A stretch of DNA of 64,000 nt from Poriferisodalis sp965198245 (GTDB lineage Bacteria; Actinomycetota; Acidimicrobiia; Acidimicrobiales; Poriferisodalaceae), in the NCBI RefSeq assembly GCF_965198245.1, contig NZ_OZ240249.1, positions 2,852,001 to 2,916,000 on the forward strand, in the 5' to 3' direction. Positions 42,867-52,194 of the stretch are shown here, one piece after another. The position numbers were made by a program, and so were the translations under genes. The notes below the pieces were generated by a model. The model searched no databases and had not been told where the DNA came from. It saw only the letters and a list, made by a program, of their open reading frames with translations. Each line of letters opens with the position of its first letter. The stretch's first letter is position 1.

Positions 42867-43148
42867 ATGGACAAGACCCTCCAGCAGATGTCAGTCGAAG
42901 AAATGGTCGCCAACTGCGAGGAAATCGCCGATTACTTCGAATCGGTGGACCTGTCGCAGTATCCGGTGTATCCCGCCGCCGACTATTGGCTGATGTGCGC
43001 GGCGCAGCGCGCCGCGGCCACGGGGAACCCCGATCACGACCGGATCCGCACGCTGGTCGCCGACGCACGAAGCGTCGGATCATCCTGGGGCCGCATCGGC
43101 GAACTGCTTGACATGACGGCGGAAGCCGCCGAGGCAAGATTCGGCTGA
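42867..43148 (+). CDS. Small HTH-like protein, island paralog 1
   Basis: A 93-residue protein with GAGGT 6 nt before its ATG. The C-terminus 'ARSVGSSWGRIGELLDMTAEA' in part is a helix-turn-helix-like motif of the kind 'G.SW..IG..LG.t..aA..R' seen in many small actinobacterial proteins. The N-terminus 'VANCEEIADYFESVDLS' matches 'ADEICEYFHSFDW' of the protein at 63140 and 'ADEVCAYVHSLEL' of the one at 60732. Probably a DNA-binding regulator. It is convergent with the gene at 43165. Confidence 0.7.
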   Translation: MDKTLQQMSVEEMVANCEEIADYFESVDLSQYPVYPAADYWLMCAAQRAAATGNPDHDRIRTLVADARSVGSSWGRIGELLDMTAEAAEARFG

Positions 43149-43153
43149 ATTCG

Positions 43154-43173
43154 GCCGGTTCTCCTCAACCGGC
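43154..43173. terminator. Bidirectional hairpin between convergent genes
   Basis: GCCGGTT-ctcctc-AACCGGC is a perfect 7-bp stem with a 6-nt loop. It lies 6 bp past the stop of the HTH-like gene and overlaps the stop codon of the convergent gene at 43165. Confidence 0.5.
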
Positions 43174-44409
43174 TGCGCCAGCACCAACTCTGAGGCACCC
43201 AAGAGATCCGATGGCTTGGAGCCGCATCATCCGCAGGGACGAACGGGCTGCAGCCAAATTTGGTTCGAGCCACTCTTCGCTGCTGTGGTGGCGCTGCGCG
43301 ACAAAGCGCAACCAGCGCGGAAACGCCGACTCGACCGTGGAGAACCACTCTTCGTAAGGCGGGTGTTCATGCGTCTCTTGGCACTCGTCGCACATCCAGC
43401 CATGCGAAGGCAGCCACAGTGCCACGAACGTCTCGACTCTCAGCGGCGTCCAGTGGTACATATCGCGGTCCCTGCACACCTGCGAGAAAGTTGCCATGGA
43501 ACTCATGAGGTCGCTGAGTTCTTGTACGTGCTCGCCCAATGCAAGCGGCTGAGCTACGAATTCGACGATGCCCAAGATGTCGAGGTCGGCATCAGCACCG
43601 CCGACATCACCGTCTTGCGCGCCGGCCGGCAGCAGTTGCATCCGCTGGCCGACAAGCGAGCGCATTTCGGCATCGTCCCAGTCGGCATCGTCCCAGTCGC
43701 CATCCCATCCTTCGCTCGCCGCTAGATCGCGCAGCGCCTGGTCGAACTGCTCAAGTCCGGGTTCGAGAATCGTCCGCGCGTGCGCCAAGGTGAGCTCCTC
43801 CAGCGAATGACCTGGTTCAAGATTCCGGTCCTTGTCCGCGATCGCCGGCTGCAACGAGAAGCCAAAGAGCACACCGAGGCAGAACGGGTGCACGCCGAAC
43901 GACAGCTCATGGCGCGATCCGTCGGGCCGGGCGTACTCGATGAACAACTGCCAGTGCTCGTCCCATTCATCTCGGATCTTCACGGCACGCACCGGTTCAG
44001 CCATACCCAGCTTCGTTGCCCACTCAGGCACCGCGACCCCGTCGGCGACATGGCGATCGAGCACGCCACGAGCCTTGTCCCGAATGCCGTGCGGCCCGTA
44101 GGAGGCGAGCGCCGCCGCGATGACTGCGCCAGCTGGGCCTGGGTTGGATCTCGCATGCGTCATTGCGGCCCCGGCGCTGACGCCATCGCGATTCCAGTCC
44201 GTGGCGATGCCACAGCCGATCAAGCGAGACACATGCACATCGGCCTCGTCGATGTCGCTCAACTCCTCGGAGAAACGCAGAGCGTCTTCGCCGAGCATGC
44301 GCAGATGAAGTTGCGTCTCGGATTCGATCTGCCGAAGCCGCGGCACATCCTGGGGGCGGGTGCCCTTGGGGGTGACTCGGCTGCGGGGGCTTCGCCGCTT
44401 TCGAGCCAT
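43165..44409 (-). CDS. Hypothetical protein with C-terminal CxxC motif
   Basis: A 414-residue protein not recognised as a named family. It has a basic N-terminus (MARKRRSPRSRVTPKG), a central region with 'IRDEWDEHWQLFIEYARPDG', an acidic Trp/Asp-rich stretch near 255-270, and a C-terminal part 'WTPLRVETFVALWLPSHGWMC' in part followed by CDECQETH, which may bind zinc. This kind of C-terminus occurs in several actinobacterial hypothetical proteins. GGGAG lies about 8 nt before the ATG. Same strand and order as the DUF499 gene and the coiled-coil protein, so it may belong to the same defence unit. Confidence 0.6.
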   Translation of the reverse strand: MARKRRSPRSRVTPKGTRPQDVPRLRQIESETQLHLRMLGEDALRFSEELSDIDEADVHVSRLIGCGIATDWNRDGVSAGAAMTHARSNPGPAGAVIAAALASYGPHGIRDKARGVLDRHVADGVAVPEWATKLGMAEPVRAVKIRDEWDEHWQLFIEYARPDGSRHELSFGVHPFCLGVLFGFSLQPAIADKDRNLEPGHSLEELTLAHARTILEPGLEQFDQALRDLAASEGWDGDWDDADWDDAEMRSLVGQRMQLLPAGAQDGDVGGADADLDILGIVEFVAQPLALGEHVQELSDLMSSMATFSQVCRDRDMYHWTPLRVETFVALWLPSHGWMCDECQETHEHPPYEEWFSTVESAFPRWLRFVAQRHHSSEEWLEPNLAAARSSLRMMRLQAIGSLGCLRVGAGAAG

Positions 44410-44641
44410 CAGTCACACTCCCCGATGAGTGCGAGCGATGCCGTCGCTGGCACCGAACGTGTTTGGCGGCGGTCCATCCTTGTCTCCCTTTTCGAGGCCC
44501 GGCATGGGCTCGCGTGCATGGCGTCGCAACGTTGTGATGCGAATGCCGGTGCGTTCGCGGACTCCCGCCGTGATCGTCGTCCGGCAGGCTGCTCTCGTGT
44601 AGCACGCGTGGGGCTGCCGCAGGCGGCAATTCTCATGGGGC

Positions 44642-45745
44642 TCACGTCGGATCGGTGGCGGTCGGCAGGTGCGGGCCGATGTATCCGATGTGGATCTTGC
44701 CGGTCTCACCTCGTGTGTCGTCGAGAAAATGCAGCCGTGGCGCCGTCGGCCCTTGGTCAATCTTGACGTGAGCCGGCATCAGCCGTGCACCAGACGGATC
44801 GAGCACTTGGTCGACCGGGAGCTGCCGAGACCTGCAGAATCTCTCCCCGTTGGTCACGGACTCTGATTCGCCCATCGCCACACGGTTCGCGCTGCATGCG
44901 TGCTCATGGCCACGGCGCTCACACCAGTGCTTGAAGTCGCCCTCACGATGGGCGTCAAGCGCGTACGCGTGAAGGGCGAGCAACACGCGCATCACCGCCT
45001 TGCCTCGGGCGGCGCGACGCCCTGACTGGTCGAGCGTGCTGCCAGCATTCTCGGCTACGGCTTGGGGAATGCTGAGCGTCGGCAGGTGTTGTTGGGCGGC
45101 TTCGATAGCCGCGGCGACACTGCGGACCCGGTTGCCATCGGGAGTGCTGCGCACAAGTTGCAGAGCCTCCACTGTGCGCCGTTCGGCATTTGCGACACGC
45201 ATTCGCAGCTCGGCAGCATCACCGGTCTCGGCCGTGTGACTCGGCTTCAGGTCCTCGCTGCCCGCAGTGCCGATGTCGTGACCTTCCGAGACGGTCGCAA
45301 TTGCCTCTGCGCGCAACCGGCGGTTCTCGGCGACCAGTTCATCTCGTTCGCGTCGGACCGATGTGAGTGCGTAGACAGCGATCCCGCGGTTCTGTTCGGC
45401 TGAGTCGGCCGCAGTGTTCGAGGCCGCAAGCAAGGCGCCCATTCGGCGGCACTCGTGGTGCTGCTCGACAACTCGGCCGCGCAGCCGCCTGATACGGTTG
45501 ACAAGCTGATCGTTCGCCCGCATGGCTTCGTCGAGGTCGCGCTTGCACGAGGCCAGTTTGCTGCGGGTCTCGATCAGCGCTGCCCACGTCTGTGCTGCCT
45601 CCAGCTCGCTCTCGGCAAGTTCGTCACGGGACGCCACGCTCAGGTCCGCATGGACATCGGTAGCTTCGCATCGGCGACCTACCCGCGGCGCGATCGCGAA
45701 GCAGATCGGGCCGGCTGCCTGCGGTCCGGTGCGTCGGCGGCTCAT
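44642..45745 (-). CDS. Hypothetical coiled-coil protein
   Basis: A 367-residue protein. Residues about 45-150 are strongly helical with heptad-like charge patterns ('LIETRSKLASCKRDLDEAM'), a likely coiled coil, and the C-terminus ends in the compact 'GKIHIGYIGPHLPTA', a motif recurring in actinobacterial proteins of unknown role. AGGAGA lies 6 nt before the ATG at 45745. It follows the small membrane-protein gene and precedes the CxxC hypothetical, all on the reverse strand. No function inferred. Confidence 0.6.
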   Translation of the reverse strand: MSRRRTGPQAAGPICFAIAPRVGRRCEATDVHADLSVASRDELAESELEAAQTWAALIETRSKLASCKRDLDEAMRANDQLVNRIRRLRGRVVEQHHECRRMGALLAASNTAADSAEQNRGIAVYALTSVRRERDELVAENRRLRAEAIATVSEGHDIGTAGSEDLKPSHTAETGDAAELRMRVANAERRTVEALQLVRSTPDGNRVRSVAAAIEAAQQHLPTLSIPQAVAENAGSTLDQSGRRAARGKAVMRVLLALHAYALDAHREGDFKHWCERRGHEHACSANRVAMGESESVTNGERFCRSRQLPVDQVLDPSGARLMPAHVKIDQGPTAPRLHFLDDTRGETGKIHIGYIGPHLPTATDPT

Positions 45746-45810
45746 ATCGTCTCCTGGTTCCGAGATCGGGTGCTTGCGAGCGCGATCTCAGCAGGGGGGT
45801 GTGACAAGCA

Positions 45811-46056
45811 TCAGCCCGGAAGGCGAGCGGCAACGTACGGCGACCGGCGCTCTGGTAGCCGCAGTTGAATCACATTGTCAGGAACGATTTGCAGTTCGCC
45901 TCCATCCGGATCGTCGAGGACTTCGGAACCGTCCTCGACGAATACGACGTACGTCGGCTCGTGACTCCCGCCCAGCCACCGAGCGATGCTGATGACCAGG
46001 TACAAGAGGCAGCCACCGATGAGGGCCAGCAAGAGGAAGGCAACTGCAGCAGCCAC
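45811..46056 (-). CDS. Small membrane protein
   Basis: An 81-residue protein with one N-terminal transmembrane helix (AAAVAFLLLALIGGCLLYLV) and a soluble acidic tail. It begins with GTG preceded by a GGGGGG purine run. It lies 65 bp upstream of the coiled-coil gene. It might be a membrane anchor for neighbouring proteins; no family recognised. Confidence 0.55.
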   Translation of the reverse strand: MAAAVAFLLLALIGGCLLYLVISIARWLGGSHEPTYVVFVEDGSEVLDDPDGGELQIVPDNVIQLRLPERRSPYVAARLPG

Positions 46057-46292
46057 GGTCAGCCCCCCAATCCCTGAAGTCCGCTACCTGCGGTGGTTCG
46101 CGATCGGTTCATGGTGATCCCCCTCTGCGGCTGGAGACTTCGTCATGGGAATCTCACCAGAGCGGTGTCACGTGAATGCCAATGGTGATGAGATGCTTGC
46201 CCACGACAGGCCATACGACGCAGCCTGCGACGACATCGACCGGCTCGCAAACCGGCACGCTCACCTCGGCCCGGCACCGGCTCTGGCAGCGA

Positions 46293-46574
46293 TCAGAGCA
46301 ACTGCTGCTGAGACGGCCCTGCGGAGCGGGCTGCCGCCGCGAGGGCGCCCTTGCGCAGGCTGGGCCACGCGGCGATGAGGCTGTTGCAGGCGTTGGCCTC
46401 GGCAGCCGAGCCCTTGTCGTCGGCCTTCTGGTAGAGCAAGTAGGCGAGCTGGCGAGCCCGGTCGCCGTTGCCGCCGAAAGTGTGGAGCAAGTCCGCGGCC
46501 TCGAACTCGGAGGGACACAGGGCGCCAACGAGGTACAGCAGCGCCTCCCAGACCGTGAACCGGTCGTCGCGCAC
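46293..46574 (-). pseudogene. C-terminal remnant of a DUF1156 methylase
   Basis: The 93 residues match the C-terminus of the intact DUF1156 methylase encoded at 52816-55677 over its whole length: 'LHTFGGNGDRARQLAYLLYQK' here against 'LHTLGGNGDRARQLAYLLYQK' there, and both end in LL and a stop. Identity by eye is about 75-80 percent in DNA and protein. The catalytic part is absent. It is a leftover of a second copy, at the point where the neighbouring cassette joins the rest of the island. It could be translated from GTG 46574 but would have no catalytic site. Confidence 0.85.
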
Positions 46575-46643
46575 CGAAGGTTCCCCTCACCGGAGACCCT
46601 GACTGCCAGCAACCTCTGCGGGTCGCAGGCTTAACATCGTCGC

Positions 46644-47615
46644 ATGCCTTCGCTGGCAGCGCTTCTGGAATTGACCGATGACGAGGCACGTGGGCAGTGG
46701 GGACGCATCTTGCAGCGGGTCCATCGATCGCCGCAGGAACCGTACAACTCGGTTGAGGTTGTCCTGTGCTGCGCCTTGTTCCGCATCGTCGATCCCCATC
46801 GCTTCGGCGGGCGCAACATTCACCTGATTCCAAAGGAAGTCGCGTACCTAGCGGAATTGTTCAATCGATCGACGCGATCAATCAACATCAAGATGCTGAA
46901 TCTCGACAACTCACGTCCGAACGGTGCCGCTAGCGACGTGCCGTTCTACGACGCGATGGCTGCGGACCCGGTCCACTTCACCGCGCTTTACGAGTGCGTA
47001 GTGCGGGCAGCCAGACAGATGGGCATTGGCCCCGATCGTCTGCCCGACTTCGTCGATCGCGACACGGCAGGTACCGCCTTGATGCTCTGCCAGGACAACT
47101 TGCCGCATGGTCCTCTGATGGAGGCGGTGGAAACTGTTGCCGCCCAGATCAGAGCGAGGCAGTTGGCAACAGATGACGCACAGACTTTCCGTGTTGCAGA
47201 GCAGAAGATCCGACTCGGACAGCATCGATTCGCAAGGAATGTGCTCGAGAACTACGGACACCAGTGCGCATTTTGCGATTTCGCACCCCGCTCGCTGCCG
47301 CGTCAAAAGCTCCTGATCGCATCCCACATCAAGCCGTGGGCGGTTTCTAACAACGCTGAGCGGCTGGACGCTGCAAACGGAATCGCCTCGTGCCCGATGC
47401 ACGATGCTGCGTTCGATGTCGGCCTGATCACGGTCAACGGCGGCCTGCGAGTGCATCGAGCAGGGCCTTTGCAGCGCAGCTTGGCACTCGATGCTGGCGT
47501 TGACCACAACTTCGGCAATGCGCTGCGGTCGAAGCTACGGTCACCCAGCCGTGCCGCGCCCAACAGCACCTATCTGGCCTGGCACCAAGAAAACGTCTAC
47601 GCCGACACGCTATGA
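46644..47615 (+). CDS. HNH endonuclease
   Basis: A 323-residue protein with a C-terminal HNH nuclease: 'CAFCDFAP' (zinc-binding Cys pair, about 210), 'LIASHIKPWAVSNNAERLD' (catalytic His) and 'NGIASCPMHDAAFDVGLI' (Asn and second His). This is the HNH_2/McrA-like type used in restriction enzymes. The N-terminal 190 residues are helical and carry no known domain, probably the specificity module. TAACAT 6 nt before the ATG suggests a leaderless mRNA. It is convergent with the receiver-domain gene and lies inside the 6.2 kb cassette. Confidence 0.85.
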   Translation: MPSLAALLELTDDEARGQWGRILQRVHRSPQEPYNSVEVVLCCALFRIVDPHRFGGRNIHLIPKEVAYLAELFNRSTRSINIKMLNLDNSRPNGAASDVPFYDAMAADPVHFTALYECVVRAARQMGIGPDRLPDFVDRDTAGTALMLCQDNLPHGPLMEAVETVAAQIRARQLATDDAQTFRVAEQKIRLGQHRFARNVLENYGHQCAFCDFAPRSLPRQKLLIASHIKPWAVSNNAERLDAANGIASCPMHDAAFDVGLITVNGGLRVHRAGPLQRSLALDAGVDHNFGNALRSKLRSPSRAAPNSTYLAWHQENVYADTL

Positions 47616-47731
47616 CTCGCGTTCCGCTCCCGATTCGTCGTTGTCGCCGAAACCCCTCGGCAGAGACACACCGCATCAAACTGTGACGCTCGGCTCAATT
47701 GGCCGGAAAGAGTCCTCGAATCGAATCCGGC

Positions 47732-49309
47732 CTACGACCGCGCTCTTCGCCGCAGCCACTCTGACTGGTCAGTCCCGATGCGTGTGGCGGCCGAGCCAAG
47801 AGTGTGGACCACCTGAGCCGCTAGGTCGGATCTCAAGCGAGTGACCACGCGATAGCGAATGCCGTCCTCGTCGGTGAAGTGCCAGTTCGGCGGACTGCCC
47901 TGAGCGACTACCGCTTCAGCGATGTTCGGCGCGAATCGCACTTGTTCCAGCTGATGCAGATGCGTGACGAACGAGATGCCAGTAGGCGCGCCATCAGGAG
48001 GGCAGATCATCGCCTTGGGTGTGTCGGCGTCCACGAGGACTGGAACAAGCGGGAACGCTCGCGGCTCCCGCAACCGCACGCTGTCGCATACGGGCTGAAC
48101 GCACAGCCACATGTGCTGGCCGGCATCGTGACCAGCCTGCTGAAGTTCCTCTGCCGTTGGCTCACGTCTGAGAACAACGCCAAGCTCAAGCCGGGGCGGC
48201 GCGCCGCCAAAACCGTTCGAGTCGATGAGAACTGCAAGTTTCTCGTTGGACGGCCCGGCGTCAGTCATCGCCGCCGCCAAGTCGGCAGATGCCTCCGTGA
48301 CCGCCGAATCGCCAAGCCCAGTCCCGGCGAGTCCCTGCGAGATCGCCTGGCGAACCAGTTCGTCGTCATTGAGCTTCTGGAGACCAACGGCAACTCTCGG
48401 CGAACGTCGCAGCTTCGCTGCCAGCGGCCCTGCGTCGCCAGATGCGGTCGCTCTCGCAAGCGGATCCGACGAAGCATCGATATCCCAGATGCTGGACATC
48501 TCTGCATCGCGCAGCGCAAGCTCCATGTCACCGCTCAACAAGCGAATGAACTGCGCCGCTGCTTCGTCGGGGTCCGGCAGAAGCGCGCGATGGATCAAGG
48601 CACCCGCGTCCAGTTCTGAGTTGAAGGTTGCAAGGATCCGCGGTGCCGATTCGCGCAGAGCGTTGATGCCGCTGAATGCGAACTCAGGCATGAGCCCCTT
48701 GAAGACCAACTCAAGGTCGTCGCGGATCATTCTCGGCAGCCGCTCGTAGTCGACGTCGGGCTGCCGTCGGTCCTCCCCGCCAGTCAGTTGCGGACCTGGC
48801 TTGCCGAAGACGAGTACGACCGTGTGTTCCCGCCGGACTATGCAGTCATCCACGCTTTCGAATTCGGCTGCATCGATGAGACGCTGAACGACACCGCTGA
48901 GGCTGTGCGCTCCGGTGAACACCACGATGACGGTGAGACGTTCGGGATACTGCGTGGCTACCGCGTCAATGGCTTCGACGGTCGCCGAGTCGTCGCCATC
49001 GATGAGCCAGTCGAGTATCAGCAGGTCCGCTATCTGCGCGCCTTGCAGAACCTGCTGCACCAGCACCGTCTCGCTGTCGGCGGCTTCGAGCACACTGCAC
49101 ACCACACCGGATGCAAGGAACGCGCGAACCAGTTGCGCTGGTTGAACCGGTGTCTCGTCTTCCTCAGGTGGCGCAACGAGGCCCAGTGCCGGGTCCCTGC
49201 CCGTGTCTTCGACGAATCGGTTCTGAAGTCGCTCGAGCGGCCCGTAGTCGGCGGCCACGCGGTCGTCGATCAGCAGCGCAGTTCGGAAGTAGTCACTGAT
49301 GGCGGTCAT
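47732..49309 (-). CDS. Receiver-domain protein with large C-terminal region
   Basis: A 525-residue protein. The N-terminal about 170 residues have receiver features: the acidic pair in 'LLIDDR' (Asp15-Asp16), the acceptor Asp100 in 'LLILDWLIDG' and the Thr in 'VIVVFTGAH'. It is a divergent receiver of the type found in conflict systems (Response_reg_2-like, by memory). The remaining 350 residues hold no recognised output domain and may be the effector. Its ATG overlaps the stop of the dual-GHKL gene, implying that this protein receives phosphate or a conformational signal from it. Confidence 0.7.
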   Translation of the reverse strand: MTAISDYFRTALLIDDRVAADYGPLERLQNRFVEDTGRDPALGLVAPPEEDETPVQPAQLVRAFLASGVVCSVLEAADSETVLVQQVLQGAQIADLLILDWLIDGDDSATVEAIDAVATQYPERLTVIVVFTGAHSLSGVVQRLIDAAEFESVDDCIVRREHTVVLVFGKPGPQLTGGEDRRQPDVDYERLPRMIRDDLELVFKGLMPEFAFSGINALRESAPRILATFNSELDAGALIHRALLPDPDEAAAQFIRLLSGDMELALRDAEMSSIWDIDASSDPLARATASGDAGPLAAKLRRSPRVAVGLQKLNDDELVRQAISQGLAGTGLGDSAVTEASADLAAAMTDAGPSNEKLAVLIDSNGFGGAPPRLELGVVLRREPTAEELQQAGHDAGQHMWLCVQPVCDSVRLREPRAFPLVPVLVDADTPKAMICPPDGAPTGISFVTHLHQLEQVRFAPNIAEAVVAQGSPPNWHFTDEDGIRYRVVTRLRSDLAAQVVHTLGSAATRIGTDQSEWLRRRARS

Positions 49310-52194
49310 CGCGGAGGCTGTCGGGGGCCTATCAGGAACTCAGCACCATTGCGGCAATCGCCGAGACTGATCAACCAGCCCGCCCGGTCGAGCACTTGGC
49401 TAGCGATGGCAAGACCGAGGCCGCTGCCGCCCGGTCGTGTGGTGAAGCCGAAGTCGAACACACGGTCGGCAATGTCGTCGGCGATGCCTGGGCCGCTATC
49501 TCGATAGATAACCGTGTCGCCCTCGCATTCGAGTTCGATCACGCCGGACACACCTGGCGCGGCTTGCTCGATCCAATACAGGCTGTTGTCCACGAGATTG
49601 ACGAACACGGGATAGAACGTCGATGCGTACCCCTCGATCTTGAGGGCCTGAAAACCACGGCTGGGCGCGAGGGTGACCTCGGCGACGCGCATTCGCTCGT
49701 AGAACAGCTCGCCGAGGAATCGTGAAATGTCGCTGCCCTTGATGGTCGTCTTGGTGCGTCTAATTCGTCGCTGCATCGGAGTCAGCAGAGTGAGGTAGCT
49801 GTCGAGATGGTCGAAGTCGCGCCGCAGGTCCTCGTAGAGACCGCCGAGCTGCGGGTTCTTCTTGGCCCACGAGCCCACCCGCCGCACATCTCTGCGGATG
49901 CTGGCCACCGTCTGGCTGAACTCGTGGTCCACCACAGCCAGCGCCTTGCCCAGCTGCACGAATTCCAATTGCGCATCTGCTTGTTCTCGAAGCTCCACGA
50001 TCTCAGCATCCGCCGCAGCAGCGAGCTCGGTCGGCGTCGGCGTGCCAACGTCGAACACAGCCCCGCTGGAGCGAACAAGATTCGCGACCCTCATGAATGC
50101 CCTGCTCGCATCGGCCCCCAGCAAGTCGAGCTCTCGCTCGAATTCGGCCTGCTCCTCGATCCAGCCTCGACCGTCCGATGCGCTCGGCTCGGCCAAGGCC
50201 CGCAATCGCTGTTCGAAGTCGGTCCGCAGACCGTCGAGAACAGACCTCACACTGCTGCTGATTGCAGCCAGGGCACTCGTCCCTTCGCTCTCCGCCTCAC
50301 GCACGCGGCTTTGCACGGAGCCAATGCGCTCCCGGACAAATTCCCTGCGCTCGCGTTCGTCCAACTCCTTGGCCGCGAGCCGGGCCTCGGCCGCCGCAGC
50401 TAGTTCGTCGACGGTTCGCAGTGCAGGCTGGATGTGTGACTTTTCAACATCGGAGATCACGCGCTCAACCTGAGCCATGTCTCGACGCATCGCGTCCGTC
50501 GGGGCGAACCCCTCGGGCTCGTCGAAAGCCAGCGGTTCGACAAGCCGCTGGAGCGCCCGCTTGGCATCATTCACTTGTCTCGTCGCTGGTTGCAGGCGTT
50601 CCGCAGCATCGAGGCCGGCACGCAGGGCATCCACGATGCCCGCAGCCTCGTCGCCGATGTCCGTAGCGTCGAAGTGCCGTTCCGCGGCAACAAGCTGGCC
50701 CCTGAGCCTCCGTCGGCCGGCACCGGCCAGCCTGTCGCGTTCTTTGCGCAACCGGTCTTCTCTCACGAGACGCTCCCGGCCGCGCTCGTAGGCGCCGACT
50801 TCGGGTGCATTGGAGCGGAAGTACCGGGCGGCGAGTTCCACGAGGAGGTTCACAAGCAGCCGCCGGTAGTCGGAGTAGGCGCGGCCGCCGGCGAAACCCT
50901 CCCTGCCTGCTTTCTCGCGCAATCCGGGATTTCGCTGGCTGGAGAGGCAGATGGCCCCGAACATCCGCCGATAGGAGAAGAAGTAGTAGCCAGCCCCGAG
51001 TGATCGTCGCTCTTCGATCTCGAGGTAGTCCACGTCAGGCCTGCCGTACGGCTGCACCCGAATCCCGTCCTTGTAGACGTACAAGCCGCCAAGCTTGCGC
51101 AACTTGGCGTTCATGACCCGGAACGCTTCGGGATCGAGCATCGACTCGCTGGCCATGCCTTGCACGACCCCGACCTCAAATGTGAACGGCCCGCATCGCG
51201 GTGGCGAGGCATCGGGGCAAGGGATCTCGAATCCGGTTGCGTCTTCACCGAAGACCCTGATGGTGCCTGCGAAGTTGCCGGCCTTATCGAATTCGCCCCG
51301 TATGTGGTGATCCGCCCGGCCGAAGTCAGGCGATTCAAAGAAATCACCGGGATCGAGCCGACTCTCGCTGTCACCCCCGCCGCGATGTTCCACGAAATCA
51401 ACTGAGAACTCGGGTGTCGTCGGGCTTCCGAGCCAGTCATCGGTGAAGCCGTGCAGCGTCCGGTCGAACAAGGAGGCCTCGTTCGATCCCTGGGACTCGA
51501 ATTCGGCCGAGAGCTCGTCCGATACGGGCGAGATAACAAAAGTCGTGCCGTTCGCACCGAGTATGTCCAAGCCTGGAATGTCTCGGCGTGGATCGTCAGG
51601 CAGCGCGTCAATCGTCGAACGAATGTCGTCAAGCTGTCGTTGCCAAGTCCCCGAGCCGTCCTTGCCCCGAAAACGCTCCACCGCCTCGCACAGGGGGGCC
51701 TTGAGGCGACGAACGTCAGCGTCGGTGAACTCATCCGCATCTAGCTCGATCAGGCCCACTGGCACTTCGTCGAGGTCGATGCCCGGCAGCTCGAACATCT
51801 GCCAATTCACAAACGCGGCGATCGCCGGGTAGCCGCTCCGCTTCGATGCCACTAGCACTTGACTGCCTAGCGCCCCGATGGCGAAACGGCCGATGCCCTT
51901 CTCGCCGAGTTGCACTCTCGGCTGCATACCCGGTGGCTTGGCCATGTGCGAGCGCTCCAGCTTGGACTCCGTGGCGATCGTCAGCCACGACCCCTGAAAC
52001 GTCGCAAGGTCCATGCCTACGCCGTCATCGCTCACCACGAGCGTGTCGAGCTTGCGGTGGTAGTCGGCGATGACGTATGTGGCGTACGCGTCGTGCGCGT
52101 TCTTGAATAACTCGCTCAACGCAGTCGGCAGGTTGGCGATCTGCTGCCTGCCAAGCATGTCGACCGCTCGCGCACTGGCTCGGAACCCAGTCAT
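49306..52194 (-). CDS. Dual GHKL ATPase: MORC/HSP90-like N-terminus and histidine-kinase-like C-terminus
   Basis: A 962-residue protein with two GHKL ATPase domains. The first has the N-box 'ELFKNAHDA' (about 28-36) and 'DDGVGMD' (about 56-62), as in MORC/MutL/HSP90-like ATPases. A long coiled-coil middle (about 480-740) leads to a histidine-kinase core: candidate His in 'VVDHEFSQT' near 755, N-box 'VNLVDNSLYW' near 864, 'DSGPGIAD' near 900 and 'GGSGLGLAIA' near 920. It should sense something through the first ATPase and signal through the second. Coupled by ATGA overlaps to the methylase remnant before and the receiver gene after it. Confidence 0.82.
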   Translation of the reverse strand: MTGFRASARAVDMLGRQQIANLPTALSELFKNAHDAYATYVIADYHRKLDTLVVSDDGVGMDLATFQGSWLTIATESKLERSHMAKPPGMQPRVQLGEKGIGRFAIGALGSQVLVASKRSGYPAIAAFVNWQMFELPGIDLDEVPVGLIELDADEFTDADVRRLKAPLCEAVERFRGKDGSGTWQRQLDDIRSTIDALPDDPRRDIPGLDILGANGTTFVISPVSDELSAEFESQGSNEASLFDRTLHGFTDDWLGSPTTPEFSVDFVEHRGGGDSESRLDPGDFFESPDFGRADHHIRGEFDKAGNFAGTIRVFGEDATGFEIPCPDASPPRCGPFTFEVGVVQGMASESMLDPEAFRVMNAKLRKLGGLYVYKDGIRVQPYGRPDVDYLEIEERRSLGAGYYFFSYRRMFGAICLSSQRNPGLREKAGREGFAGGRAYSDYRRLLVNLLVELAARYFRSNAPEVGAYERGRERLVREDRLRKERDRLAGAGRRRLRGQLVAAERHFDATDIGDEAAGIVDALRAGLDAAERLQPATRQVNDAKRALQRLVEPLAFDEPEGFAPTDAMRRDMAQVERVISDVEKSHIQPALRTVDELAAAAEARLAAKELDERERREFVRERIGSVQSRVREAESEGTSALAAISSSVRSVLDGLRTDFEQRLRALAEPSASDGRGWIEEQAEFERELDLLGADASRAFMRVANLVRSSGAVFDVGTPTPTELAAAADAEIVELREQADAQLEFVQLGKALAVVDHEFSQTVASIRRDVRRVGSWAKKNPQLGGLYEDLRRDFDHLDSYLTLLTPMQRRIRRTKTTIKGSDISRFLGELFYERMRVAEVTLAPSRGFQALKIEGYASTFYPVFVNLVDNSLYWIEQAAPGVSGVIELECEGDTVIYRDSGPGIADDIADRVFDFGFTTRPGGSGLGLAIASQVLDRAGWLISLGDCRNGAEFLIGPRQPPR

